From: Chara braunii
Taxonomy: Eukaryota > Streptophyta > Charophyceae > Charales > Characeae
NCBI GenBank assembly: GCA_003427395.1
Contig: BFEA01000190.1
Span: 2,272,867 to 2,312,259, forward strand
DNA: 39,393 nucleotides
Reading direction: 5' to 3'
The notes under the pieces were generated by a model that was not told the DNA's origin, ran no database searches, and saw nothing but the letters and a program-made list of their open reading frames with translations. Below are positions 1 through 10,394 of the stretch, in pieces. Position 1 is the first letter of the stretch. Every line of letters begins with the position of its first letter. A program made the position numbers and the translations under genes.

Positions 1-135
1 GCAGGCTGACGAGGAGCAGCAGGCTGACGAGGAGCAGCAGGCTGACGAGGAGCAGCAGCAGCAGCAGGCTGACGAGGAGCAGCAGCAGCAGCAGGCTGAC
101 GAGGAGCAGCAAATAGAGGAGCAGCAGCAGCACGC
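1..135. repeat. Minisatellite encoding ADEEQQ repeats
   Basis: An 18-27 bp unit (gctgacgaggagcagcag, with extra cag triplets) is repeated five to six times and then degenerates. All units keep the same frame on the plus strand, so length changes would add or remove hexapeptides or glutamines without shifting the frame. Confidence 0.85.
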
Positions 136-526
136 TGACGATCAGCAGGGGGAGGAGGCACTGGGGCACGGGGAGCAGGAGGGCGAGGTAGAGGGAGGTC
201 AGTGCTGCCCGGAGGTGCGGTCATTTTATGGTGCCAGTCTCCCGCTGCACCTGCTCGGTAGTGGGCAAGCACATCCCGGGCGTGTATGGGATCCGCTCGG
301 CTATCGTGCTCCGCGAGGCAGAGGGTGCCTTCCTTCCACAGGAGGCAGAGGTCGCGCTCGTGCCGCACGAGGGACAGGTCGCCCGAGAGGGCGGCCACAG
401 AAGGACAAGCAGTCAATGCCTGATCCTGCAGCCTCCACCTCTGATGACGACTCCCATGAGAGTGCCCCCCTGCACAAAACGAAAAAGAGGAGGATAGCGC
501 CCGATGAAGGCAGAGAGACACAGTGA
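2..526 (+). CDS. C-terminal part of a repeat-rich basic protein (partial at window edge)
   Basis: The frame is open from the first bases to TGA at 524-526, about 174 codons, with no start in view. The first 40 residues are tandem copies of ADEEQQ with variable Gln runs, followed by a Gly/Glu-rich stretch. The C-terminal half is Arg/Gly-rich and contains RGRPQK within GRPRGRPQK, which resembles an AT-hook (core RGRP), then an acidic Ser/Asp patch (STSDDDSHES) and a basic cluster KTKKRRI that could be a nuclear localisation signal. This composition fits a chromatin- or DNA-associated nuclear protein. I do not recognise a family. The 5' part is a minisatellite, so an open frame alone is weak evidence; the long frame beyond the repeat is the better support. 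It could also be the last exon of a transposon-encoded protein. Confidence 0.4.
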   Translation, partial: QADEEQQADEEQQADEEQQQQQADEEQQQQQADEEQQIEEQQQHADDQQGEEALGHGEQEGEVEGGQCCPEVRSFYGASLPLHLLGSGQAHPGRVWDPLGYRAPRGRGCLPSTGGRGRARAARGTGRPRGRPQKDKQSMPDPAASTSDDDSHESAPLHKTKKRRIAPDEGRETQ

Positions 527-674
527 GAGAGAGAGAGAGAGGGACGTTTTGTTGTTTCTTTTCCATTCATGCACAGTGCCTGCTCCTCGTAATCAGCCAC
601 GCCACGTTGACGTTGTCTTTTGTTGTCAGTCGGTTCGTGTGGTCGTGCCATTAAGTGTATTCGCATGAATGTCG

Positions 675-738
675 GTGTGTGTGTGTGTGTGTGTCATCTT
701 GTCACGTGTGTGTGTGTCATCTTGTCATGCGCGCGCGC

Positions 739-773
<35 letters not shown>

Positions 774-838
774 TCACCTGTATTGCAGACAATGAAGCAT
801 GCTCGAGATGAGCCAATCCACAAATGAGACAGTTTGGC

Positions 839-876
<38 letters not shown>

Positions 877-963
877 NGTGTGTGTGTGTGTGTTTTCTTT
901 ACCTGTATTGCAGACAGCGAAGCATGCTAGAGATGAGCCAATCCACCAATGAGACAGTTTTGC

Positions 964-1003
<40 letters not shown>

Positions 1004-1396
1004 GTGTGGGTGTGGGTGTGTGTGTATGTGTACTGCAGATGAAGAATGCGATGCATCAGCTACAGCAGCTTCAACAGTACTAGCCGCAGCAGCAGCAGCT
1101 TCGACAGCTGCATGTGTTGCAGCACATGCACCTGTTGCAGTTGCTGCTTCTGCGGCTTGTGCCACTGAAGCTGCTTTAGGTAGTGCATCATCTACATAAC
1201 AAGATGCAACGACCATAGGCAGGTAAGTATCTTTGTCGCTCCCCCTTCCCCTTCGCCCTTCTTCCTCCTCCTGTCCTACCTACTCCACCATAGCCGAGGT
1301 GTAGCGCCGGCCGGTCCTTCCCAGCAGCTCCGTTGGCTCCGGCACTGCTTCACCAACCGCTCCAGCAGCTTGAAGTTTGTGTGTGTGTGTGTGTGC

Positions 1397-1437
<41 letters not shown>

Positions 1438-1451
1438 CGTGTGTGTGTGTG
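675..1451. repeat. (GT)n-rich microsatellite block with a ~124-bp tandem unit
   Basis: Long GT runs lie near 675-693, 741-771, 841-893, 965-1031 and 1379-1451, with one N at 877. Between runs, a ~70-bp spacer (acctgtattgcagac...gagacagtttKgctt) is repeated at about 776-840 and 900-964, so GT tract plus spacer forms a compound minisatellite of about 124 bp. Each spacer begins with a perfect 3'-splice-site-like string (acctgtattgcag). The open frames here are low-complexity shadows of GT/CA runs. Confidence 0.85.
1039..1222 (+). other. Possible Ala-rich exon between splice-like sites
   Basis: A tract ending tgtactgcag precedes 1039, and a near-consensus 5' splice site (cag|gtaagt) follows 1222. 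In one frame the segment encodes an Ala-rich peptide (runs AAAAAA, VAVAASAA) ending in TAA at 1197-1199, so if it is an exon it would be terminal-coding plus UTR. The Ala-rich coding can equally be a by-product of GCA/CAG triplet DNA. No family is recognised. The splice-site pair is the only positive evidence. Confidence 0.2.
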
Positions 1452-1648
1452 CGGAGCAGCAGTAGCTGCAGGATATGTAACTGCAGACTGCTGCTGGTGT
1501 TGGCAGTGCCGCAGCAGGTACAACACCCGGAGTAGCGGCATCGCTTTGCTGCACGGGGTGCTGCACCCCCTGCATCAAAGCGGGTGAAGAGGGAGTCGGG
1601 GAGGGGTGGCCTCTCGCACCTAACAGAACCCCCTATGCCCCCAAACCC

Positions 1649-1649
1649 T

Positions 1650-1695
<46 letters not shown>

Positions 1696-1820
1696 TGAGT
1701 TGGTGAAACTCCGACGAAACAGTTTGTCACAGCCCCTCGTTTGTTGTCCTCTTCTCTCTCTCTGCCTACAGTTTTACCGGACAGTTCTGTTTGTGACGAT
1801 ATATATATATATATATATAA
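1649..1820. repeat. (AT)n microsatellites
   Basis: Two AT dinucleotide runs, about 1649-1696 (with one g interruption) and 1798-1820, flank a short spacer. They lie in the flank downstream (minus-strand sense) of the disrupted host exon. Confidence 0.9.
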
Positions 1821-1855
1821 ACGTTCGCGTTCGCCGGCCGAACGCAAACGGAATG

Positions 1856-1892
1856 CTACGCAGATGGAAACTGATGATATTCACATGAAGAT
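1856..1892 (-). pseudogene. Displaced 3' end of the disrupted host exon
   Basis: When LINE-1 and one TSD copy are removed, the frame ending ...RQLWSTIM at 9459 continues as SSSCEYHQFPSA and stops at TAG 1856-1858. The insertion therefore separates the last dozen codons and the 3' UTR from the gene. In the present arrangement the exon instead reads IMSF and hits TAA at 9438-9440. Confidence 0.4.
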
Positions 1893-1906
1893 GACATAAT
1901 GGTGCT
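1893..1906. repeat. Target-site duplication, copy at the 3' end of LINE-1
   Basis: The 14-bp gacataatggtgct here is repeated exactly at 9445-9458. The two copies bracket LINE-1 precisely: this one abuts the poly(T) that is the LINE's poly(A) tail, and the other abuts its truncated 5' end. This is the footprint of target-primed reverse transcription. Confidence 0.93.
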
Positions 1907-2027
1907 TTTTTTTTTTTTTTTTTTTTGTAGAAGAAAAATCATTGAGTAGGTGCTCCGGGTAGCTAATACGAGCAGACTACCGTAGCATACTCAGGGAGGC
2001 TCCATCTATTTGTGGGGAGCAGCACCT

Positions 2028-2046
2028 GCTGGAAAACGGGTCCAGC
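2028..2046 (-). other. Conserved 3'-tail hairpin of LINE-1
   Basis: Read on the minus strand, a 6-bp stem (GCTGGA/TCCAGC) closes a 7-nt loop ~120 nt before the poly(A). It is followed by the conserved string CAGGTGCTGCTCCCCA and a second, weaker stem. The same block occurs near 21.6, 22.0, 23.7, 28.8, 33.7 and 39.0 kb. A 3' stem-loop read by the RT is known for several LINE clades; that role is inferred here. Confidence 0.65.
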
Positions 2047-2327
2047 GTCCCTCACAATTTGAAAAGGTAACATCAGACAATTGAAACAAGGACTGTGCTC
2101 AGTGGAACCTCCACCTACAAGGAGTATGCTGAAACCCCCCACCCTGCTGTAGTTGAAATTGAACTCTTCACCCGAGAGAGGGCGCCAGATGATATCTTTC
2201 TTATCTAGCCTATTTAGCAGTAAACCTGGGAAGCAGGAATGGGTGTGGGGACTACATGTCAGTGAACCTTTGAACCAGAACATTCTGAGGAAATAGGAGC
2301 AGGCACGGGAATTCTTGAGTCGAAGCA

Positions 2328-5300
2328 TCATTCAAGTGAATCTCTCCCATACCAGGACGTTGGAACCAGAGCGTTCTGAGGGAATGGGAAGAGACTTGGG
2401 AATTCATGAGCTGGGCGCAGGGGAATTGATGGGTCCACCAGGGTCCAATCGTTAAATTTCAACTTATAGTTTCTTTTGAGAACTTGATCCTCCTCCGTCT
2501 CAGTACCCTCCCATTCCACCCTCCCTATTTTTCCCCCTTCCCCCCCCTCCAGCCAGTTGCTGCTGAATTGTTGGAATAATTGAGAAATTTCTTTTTTTGA
2601 TGAGTTGAACTGAATTTTTTCTTTAAGGTTGGTCCATAAATCCTGTATGTGAGTTTGAATTTGTTGTTTGATGCTGTCAGTGAATATGGGGCTGTCAAGT
2701 CTAGCGTCCTCCCATTCATATGTGTTCCTTCTCTGCCAAATGGCCCAAAGTACTGCTCTACTTCCTAGGATGAAAAAGTTCTGAGTGAAACTATCCTCTG
2801 GTTCCGGAGACCAGTGTTCCAGCATAATTGCTTTCCACCCCCACGACCATTCATATGTAGTTTCTAGCTGTTCTCGTATTCTACCCCACCATCGCCATAG
2901 CCAGATGGAGCCAGGACACTCGAGAAAAATGTGCTCGATTGTTTCCGGTATTTTCCTGCTTGGATACGCAGATTTACAGAGTTTGCACCAGGGGTCTGTA
3001 ATACCTCTTTTTTCCAGGGAGGATCTATCTGCCAACCAATCTCTTGTGGGAAGACACCGGTGTTCTATCTGCCATTGAAGGGAGGCTACCTTTGAAGGTT
3101 TGATCTTGGAGTCCTTGAACCATTGGATGTTTCTGAGATCTTCCTCGTTAATATTCAATTGTTTCGTCCATCTCTCCACCACCCTATCTTTGAGATTGAG
3201 GTTGGGTCTTAGCATCCGGTAAGTCGACTTGACCGATAGCATGTGTAAGTGTCTGCTGAAATTCCTGTTGCGCTTGTTTTTGGTTCCCCATGACCAGTAT
3301 ACCGGATCAAAAGGCAGATCTGAGATGGGTGTGGATGGCCTGAAGGGGAGATATGATTGTGCGTCGAGTGAGAGGACTCTGATTGTGAAGATATTCCCCA
3401 CTGGAATCCAATAAGGGGCTAAGTCATTGTTGAGGGTTAATACATTGTCCTCCCTTAGTGCCCCTGGGGCGATTAATGCCTCATTGTCAGGGGATGTAAG
3501 GATGACGCTACCTACCTTTCGAGGTTCTTCTATCGTAGCAACCCAATCACTTTCCTGTAGTTTCTTCCCTCTCTTGAGCACTCTGAACCACTCAATGGGA
3601 ATGCGTTCTACAATCTTGTCTATATTATTTTGTAAGTGGTGGCAGTGTTTTAGTTTCTTTTGGAGGAGGTGAGGGGAGAACCAGTCCCGAGACTCGTCAT
3701 CCCAAATATCCTTGATCCTAATTACCCCCCTCTTAATCCAACTCTTCCATGGGCTATCATTACAGTGTAGTGTGGTACCTTGGTGGTCCCTGATCCAGGT
3801 GTTATTGAATAGTGGTTGTTGGTTAATTTCCTCCCAACGTTGTGGGAAATGTTTATCCGGTGTAGGTAGTCTTCTCCAGGTCTTGAGAATGGTAGGCCAG
3901 AAAGAGTCATTGATGATATCCTTCCTTGCTGCCTCCCTGTTAGACGTTTGGCCTGGGTCTACCTCTCTGGCCGTGCCTCTGGGGATCGATCAATCCCTGT
4001 TTTCTAACCACATAGCAGGGTCTATGGGTTGCTCTGTCTAGGGGGCCAGTCTTTTCAGTTGTTCCCAAGCCAGGCCGTTCCACGGAGTTTGCGGATTTAG
4101 TAGTAATCTCTTCACCCATTGGATTGAGAGTGTCATGGCTTGGAGAGTTGGGTCAATAATTCCTAGCCCTCCCCTAGACTTTGGTTGGATGACTGAGGAC
4201 CAGGTCACTCTACTAATTACATTGTTATACTCATGGTTCCCTCTCCACAAGAAGGCCCTGAGCTGTTGATGAAGAGACTTTGTCCATTTACAATCGAGGG
4301 CCCATATTGCAGATTTATACCAAATGGAGGCTAAGATAACATTATTGATTACTAAAGATCTGCCTATTATCGATGTGTGCTTATTCTTCCAGAGTTCCAT
4401 TTTGGTCTGGGCACTTTGTAAAATGATTTCATCGTTAATTTTTTGTTTTCCTTCGGCAGATAAGGAGATGTCTAGCACTCTTATTGGTTTGTCGAGGGGA
4501 AACCATTTGATTTTAGGTTGTTCTGGGGGCCTAACCCCCTGATGATGAATCCACCAACCTAGGGTCTTTTCTCCCCAGTTAACCTTCATGTCTGCTATTT
4601 TGTAAAATTTATTCATTAAATCCTTAATCGCCTCCATATTCTCATGTGTTGCGTCCACCATCAAAGAGAGATCATCTGCAAAAAGTGAGCATATGGGAAT
4701 AGCCTCTTCTGGAATGGACGTCACTTGAATTTTCCTAATGTCCTTGTTTTGTTTCAGGTTGGCCGCTAAAGCCTCCATGATAATTATGAAGAGGAAAGGT
4801 GTCAGAGGGTCTCCCTGCCTGACCGATCTCTGAAGATCTATTGAAGGTGTCATACTACCATTAACCATGACTCTAGTGGTGGCGTTGCAGTGCATGATAT
4901 TGACCCACCTTCTGAAGCACGGACCGAAGTTCATTTTCTCCAAACATTTATCGAGAAAAAACCAATCAACATGATCATAGGTTTTTTCAAAGTCTATGAA
5001 AACAAATGTTGCATTATGTTTGGATTAGCGTGCAATTTTAATAAGTTCATTTATTAGAAGGATATTGTTTTGTATGTTGCGACCCGAGATGAATCCATTT
5101 TGTGATGGGTGGATGATGTCCGCTATCACTTTGAGCATTCTGTCAACTAGAGCTTTGGCGACCAATTTGTACACTACAGTGAGAAGTGTGATGGGGCGGT
5201 AATTTCGAATATTTAATTTGTCCCCTTTTTTGTAAAGGAGCGTGAGAATCCCTTGGCTAACTATTTCTCCCATATCCCATGCTTCCCATACCGCTTGGTA

Positions 5301-6953
5301 GAAGTCCATTAGATCTTGTGAGAATCTTCCCCACATAGATTCCCAGAATTCCTTTGGGAGGTCATCAATTTCTGGCATCTTATCTTCTTCCATGAGGATT
5401 AGTGGCTTATCAAGTATTTCCCTTTGTGCTTCCGTGATTGATTTGTTGAAGGGGGTTAGGAATTCCTTGATTTGTCTTTCTTTTTCTGGGAGGGGAATCA
5501 AATAATTTTTTGAGGTGAAGAGGTCCTTGTAAAAATCTCTTGCTAACTTCATACTAGTCACTGTTGAGATGGCTAATGGTTCATCATTGTTGAAGGGATT
5601 GATTAAGGCCTCTATAGTAGTTCTTCCGGTTCTAGCCCTGACCATGGCAAAAAAACGAGCATCCATGTCACCTTACATCTGGTGTTTCTTCAGTTTGCCT
5701 CGAATTCTGACTCCCTGCCATCTGTACACCATATACTCAAGCAATTGATCCTCAAGTGACTGAATCTCTTTTGATGCTGCTTCAAGGGCGTCTTGATCCT
5801 GTGGGTTTGAATCTATTCTTTGTAAGTCTTGAATTTTTCTTTGAATTTCTATCTCCTTTTGATGTCTTAGTTTCGCCAAGGTTTTTGAGTACTCATTGCA
5901 TTTACGTCCTAGGAAAACTAGACCGTTGTTGAACCATGTGATGTCGTTGTCAATGTGGGCCCTATGTTTCCTCCAAAATTCCCAAACATCCTTTAGGTGT
6001 TGTAGGAAGTCTTGGTCTTTAAGATGAGAAGTGTTTAGTTTATAGAACCCCTTGCATTGATCCGGTTTCTTACGGAAGGAGTAAACCGCCATGCACATTG
6101 CATGATCAAGGTCAGGGAATGGACTTCTGGGGAGGACACTAGCAAATTGGAGACCTCCCTGAAGGTCTTCCGAGGCAAGGATGAGATCTATTCTAGATTT
6201 ACTAGGTCTATTTGAAAGTTTTTTGGTAAAGCAGAAAAATGACTTAGTTGTTGGATTTAATCTTCTGAAAGAGTCAAACAAATTAAAGGAATTACACAAT
6301 TTGGATATGATTTGCTCATCTTCTTCTATATAGGTTGGGCACGGTGGGGCTATGTTCCATCTATCCACGTTACGTTCCGGTGCTGCATTGAAATCGCCCG
6401 CCATTATAACTGGGATACCTACTGGGAGGCGGGGAAGAAGTGAGTTAAAGAAATCCTTGCGTTCTCCAACCTCATTGGGTCCGTATACATTTAGTATACT
6501 AACCACCTCTAATTCCAGCATCACCAGTATATATATCCATCTCCCTTCCTGTTGGTCCGCCTCCCAATTAAGTATTTCTGCTTTAGAGTCCGGAGGGATC
6601 CATATTGCAACTCCCGCGCTACCGGGTTTTGTTGCGTGAGCCCGGTAAGCCGTATGGGGCCAAAGTTCTTTATGTATGTGGTTATGGGGAGGAGAGTTCA
6701 TTAGATGTGTTTCTTGGATGCAGATCACATCAGGCCACTCCCTGCCCCCTACCCCTTTAATAAGTTCAAGTATGGCTTGGCGTTTGGAATTCTTGGCAGA
6801 TGCTAAGTCATTCACATTCAAGGATCTGAGGGCAAAATCAGCATTTCTTTTAATAAGCTTCCAGTTCTTGTCTTTATTGTAGAGTAGGTCAATAAAGTTA
6901 ATTTCACCAGATTTACTATCTATTTTATATAATTTCTTCCCAGGGCATAGCAT
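2328..6953 (-). pseudogene. LINE-1 ORF2: endonuclease, reverse transcriptase, zf-RVT
   Basis: ORF2 nicks target DNA and copies LINE RNA at the nick. Counting from ATG 6953 (about 1,541 residues to TGA at 2328), the APE-type endonuclease runs ~40-290: NVND-like start near 46, ICIQETH with E81, AGDFN 185-189, RIDLILAS 254-261, LDH 282-284. RT follows: NYRPIT 584-589, FIDFEKTYD with Asp654, SVRQGDPLTP 710-719, FADD 758-761. The zinc-binding zf-RVT has C1323, C1326, H1341, C1346 and the trailing IWLWRWW. All catalytic residues I can check are present. Four in-frame stops interrupt it: TAA 5673-5675, TAA 5025-5027, TAG 4038-4040 and TGA 3990-3992. The frame is otherwise unbroken; the segments between stops align with LINE-2 and LINE-3. 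It is called a pseudogene under the standard code. The ATG lies 24 nt downstream of an in-frame TGA (6978-6980). Confidence 0.9.
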
Positions 6954-7043
6954 CTAGAACACCCCCTTTCTCAAGGGTCACCTGTCGTACTAGTCTGAGA
7001 AGTAGGTGAGTAATGTCATCCTCCGACCAGAACTGACTAGATT

Positions 7044-9437
7044 TTATTTTAAGAATTTGTAGGTCCTTAATTGCTTCCGAATCACTGTGAGCCCTGCTTC
7101 CCATTCTCCATTCCTGAGTCTTACCGGGAGGAAGATCGTTCCTGATTTGGGTAGGAATGGTTGATCCATTGACGGATGTGTTTGTGTTGAGCTATGAATA
7201 TTTGTTATACAAGCCTCCTTCGCTGCAGGGGAGTCATTTTGCAGACCGAGATCCGTCGCAGTGATGGTGAAACCCTCATCCTGAGGCGGTCTGAGATCTT
7301 GCGGACCTATGAGTAGTCTCTCTTGCATTGGAATGGGGGTTTGGACGTCGTCTGGATTTTTTATGAGCATTTGGGTCGTCGTAATTACAACCTGCAGCTC
7401 CGAGGCTTGGATTTGATTCAATCCATCTGGGGAAGAGGACTGTTGATCCAGAGTGATGGATTGAATCATGCTGTGTTGAGAGAGTGAGGTGGCCTCTATT
7501 AATTTTTAATTTTTTTTTAGTCTATTTTTTTTTCCCGGTTGTTTTTTCCTCGGGGTGAGAGCCAGCTTTTCCAACTTCTTTTTATGGTACCCTACTCTCT
7601 TCGACTTCATTGAGAAGTCGGTCAGTTTATTCTGCCTGGGCTGTTTGGATCGCATTTCTTTATTGTGGACTGTGAATCTGAGATTCGTGTGTCTGTCTTT
7701 CCTCCTCGCCAATTCCTTTATCCTCCTGGTTCCACTGGTAATCCTGGTTTCCATAGTGGAATCCTGGTCTGCTTTGCCTCTGCAGATAATCCGATCTTGA
7801 CTCAGTTCATCTGGCTGTGAGAGATGCCTCTCATTCACCTCCTTCTCTAAGACAGTTTCCATAGTGGAATCCTGGTCCGCTTTGCCCCCGCAGTTAGTCT
7901 GAACCTGGCTCAGATCATCTGGCTGTGAATGATGTCTCTCAATGGTCACCTTCTCTAAAACTGTGTGGAGGAGTTTGTCACACATCTCAAACCAAGCAAA
8001 GTGTGATGGGAGTCCGAATTGGAGTGTTGTCTTCAGGCTTTCACTATTCATGAGGAGGGAGAAGATTTGAATTTGAGTATGCGGCTAGTCTATCCCTGAG
8101 TTAGCAGCAAATTTAAATTTTAAATTCGCAATAAGCCACATTACCATCCTGTGAAGACTGAACTGCAGTTCTGTCAATGAGTCCACCCCCTTCTCACTGG
8201 CCCCCATTACAGCAAACGGAGAGGGCGCTACAGGGGCTACCTCGACTTCCATCATTTCAGGTGAGAAGACTTCTTTCAGCTGATCAACATCCATGTATTC
8301 TCCTTCCCCCTTCTTTCCCAGTGATTGCGTTTCCTCCGCTGAGTATGGAAGAAGCTCTCCCTGATGGACAGTGTGGTCCAAGTGTTGGTGAACAGGCTGT
8401 GTTTGGAGGACATGTAGTTGTTGGTGTTGTTGGTGTTGTTGCTGTTGTTGTTATTGCGATTGTTTTGGTTGTTGGTCCAGTGAGTGGGCAGGGGGTTGGT
8501 CGTGGATACTCTTATCAGATTCGGGTTCCTGGGACTTCTTTCTAACCTCTTTCCATTCCAGATTGTCTGATTGTACTTTCTTCTGTAGGTAAGCTTCCGG
8601 AGCAGGACCCAAGGATCTGCCATGTCCCGTGGAAGTCTCTCCATTACCCTGCGATGACTGGTTTGACTGATTTGACAGACTTTGTTGGTTCAGCTGGTTT
8701 GAACTCGTCTGGTTTGGATGGCCTTGCCTTCCCTGATTTTGATGCCCCTGATTGCTGTGGTTCCCTTGTTTCCCCTGATTAAAGTGGGGGGGTGGGTAAG
8801 ATGAGTGTTGCTGGTGCTGATGTGTGAGATGCGGCGGCACCCAATCTACTGGAGGGCGAGGAGTTTTTCGATGGTCATTTCTTCCTTCCCAGTACCAACC
8901 AATTGTCACTCTCGAAGAGTTGGTTTCGTCACTATAGACCCACCCCTCATGTCTCGGTGAACCAAGGGTCCACCGGTGCGGCCGCAATGGATCCTTGTTC
9001 AATCTGTGCTCCGTAGTCATTGCATGTTGGGGGTGCATGTGACAGGCAAATTCCATGCTTAGGTGCCCGTATGCTTTACATTTAAAGCACCATGGTCTAA
9101 ATTTATGGGCCGTATGTATTTGATATATCCTTCCACCCATCTTGTATGGAATAATATCGTCCAGTGAAAACAGTTGTTCTTTTTGCAGATCTAGAGCGAG
9201 CATCAAATAGTCATCCCTTTATGCCACATGCGCGGGGAGCGGATCAATGAAATCGACTATTTTGAACTGTTGACCAAAATCGTGCACAAAAGTTGCTTGA
9301 ACCTCCATTGGGATGTGCCTCAGCTCAACCCAATATAAATCCTTCATTAACTGGTCCCTTTTCTCCTCCAGACTAATCTTCTTTGGTAACCACGGATAGA
9401 TTCTTACTTGTGACGTGCCCCAGAACAGTTGAGAACG
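7044..9437 (-). pseudogene. LINE-1 ORF1: gag-like RNA-binding protein with CCHC knuckle, 5' truncated
   Basis: This is the nucleic-acid-binding ORF1 protein of plant L1 elements. The segment begins inside the DUF4283 module (LFWGTSQVRIYPWLP..., then LYWVELRHIPMEV, equivalent to LDSFWVSGSANPGPIPAL in LINE-2). A zinc knuckle follows at about 9089-9042 (C-x2-C-x4-H-x6-C, CFKCKAYGH...C). Next come an Asn/Gln/His-rich tract (8860-8390), an acidic stretch and a basic C-terminus (ending KKNRLKKN near 7509). In-frame stops are TAA 9219-9221, TAA 8451-8453 (inside a CAA/CAG run), TAG 8085-8087, TAA 7506-7508 and TAA 7044-7046. The 7506 stop could be the genuine end after the basic tail; the frame then stays open to 7044. 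ORF1 and ORF2 share the same frame. Confidence 0.8.
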
Positions 9438-9444
9438 TTAAAAA

Positions 9445-9458
9445 GACATAATGGTGCT
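9445..9458. repeat. Target-site duplication, copy at the 5' end of LINE-1
   Basis: Exact 14-bp match to 1893-1906. Joining 9459 onward to 1892 and below on the minus strand restores a continuous reading frame in the flanking DNA (see the host exon entries). Confidence 0.93.
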
Positions 9459-9785
9459 CCACAACTGGCGATCTTGAAACTCTTGGTGCTCTTCATGAAA
9501 AGCCTGCACGAAATACAAACAAGAACAAAAGAATACACAGATAAATTTGATGATGATCCTCCAGCTTGACAATATCCTCCCGCTCTGTGTTGAAGCTTTA
9601 AAAATAGGGTAAGCGATCTTCACACTTCGGTCTCCTTGGGGCTGACTCCACTTTCGCCCACCGACATCGACATTCGCCAACTCGCAAGAGCTCTCCAGCC
9701 TCTTAAGGGGATCAGCTATGGAGTACTTAATGTAGAAGACACCGGGAAAATGTTCAAATAGCAGCCACCGCCACTGTTCTCCTTT
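9459..9785 (-). pseudogene. Disrupted host gene: upstream exon sequence split by LINE-1
   Basis: On the minus strand a protein-like frame runs from about 9785 (GEQWRWLLFEHFPGV, then FYIKYSIADPLKRLESS, VGGRKWSQPQGDRSVKI) towards a well-formed 3' splice site: a T-rich tract followed by gtgcag at 9504-9509. The exon after it starts at 9503 and reads AFHEEHQEFQDRQLWSTIM up to the LINE. A weak intron (~80-100 nt) between the two parts is likely; its donor is not clear. The family is not recognised. The coding look, the splice acceptor and the restored downstream frame support a real gene, but no start codon or further exons are visible through the adjacent repeats. Confidence 0.4.
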
Positions 9786-9796
9786 CTTCTTTCTGC

Positions 9797-10215
9797 CTCA
9801 GGCCAGATGCCACGTCAGCCTGTGACGTGGCACTGGCCAAGCGCCTCCGGATTCTGCACGTATGTAAAGCGCTGTCATCTCTCCAATCCACCTCACCACA
9901 GAGCCCGCGCACCAGCACCTCCCTCGCGCCGACAACTTGCGGTATGCCATGTGTCAGACACTATTGCTATACACTTGCTGAGCCAGCGCCTCGCCAGCTG
10001 TAAGTGGCCAGCGCCCTGCCCCTCACATTCTGCCAGCGCTTCACTTCCCACTAGCATTCAGCGCCTCGCTGCTCGCAGAAAGCCAGCGCCCCGCAGCCAT
10101 GAGGTGCCACCGCCCCGCCTCCCTTAACCAGCCAGCACCGCCCCCACCAGCGTTCAGCATAGCGCTGCCCACACGCCGCCATCGCCTCGCTGCCCGCCCG
10201 CCGCTCAGCGCTAAC
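9797..10215. repeat. GC-rich degenerate minisatellite (CCAGCGCC family), copy 1
   Basis: The block opens with a perfect 10-bp inverted repeat (tgccacgtca / tgacgtggca) and continues as irregular ~25-35 bp units, each containing CCAGCGCC or CAGCGCCTCGC. A second copy lies in reverse orientation at 18700-19350 with the same opening string (ctcagRccagatgccacgtca), and a looser third copy is at 27215-27560. This is a dispersed repeat; open frames across it are not convincing. Confidence 0.7.
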
Positions 10216-10394
10216 GCGCGCCATTTTCCCGAACTGTGAGAATGACTCCTCCCGATGGAAGCCATTTCCCCCATCCTTCCATTTCCCTCCTGCTTCTCAT
10301 ACTTTCCTGCTCCAGTTCAGCATAGAGAATCAGGCTCTCCACCAGTACATCCGAGTCTCTCTTTTGTACGAGGCAGATTCCCCCTGTGCCCGAC

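Larger units (their letters stand above)
1907..9444 (-). mobile_element. LINE-1: 7.5-kb L1-clade non-LTR retrotransposon, 5' truncated
   Basis: On the minus strand the order is gag-like ORF1 with a CCHC knuckle (9437 to ~7044 or 6978), ORF2 with endonuclease, reverse transcriptase and zf-RVT (6953-2328), a ~400-bp 3' UTR and a poly(A) tail (T run 1906-1926). The 14-bp TSD at 1893-1906 and 9445-9458 fixes both ends. The 5' end falls inside the DUF4283 region of ORF1, so at least ~115 N-terminal residues and any 5' UTR/promoter are missing; this is normal for TPRT. All coding segments stay in one frame over ~7 kb with no frameshift seen, but carry about eleven in-frame stops. No RNase H domain is visible. 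Confidence 0.93.

Noticed and set aside
694-1578. Several 60-120 codon frames of alternating His/Thr or Val/Cys
   Set aside because: They are translations of (GT)n/(CA)n runs on both strands and carry no codon character.
1963-2331. 122-codon minus-strand frame downstream of LINE-1 ORF2
   Set aside because: It overlaps the ORF2 stop by a few bases and covers the 3' UTR including the conserved hairpin block seen in non-coding copies; no homology to coding regions of the other LINEs.
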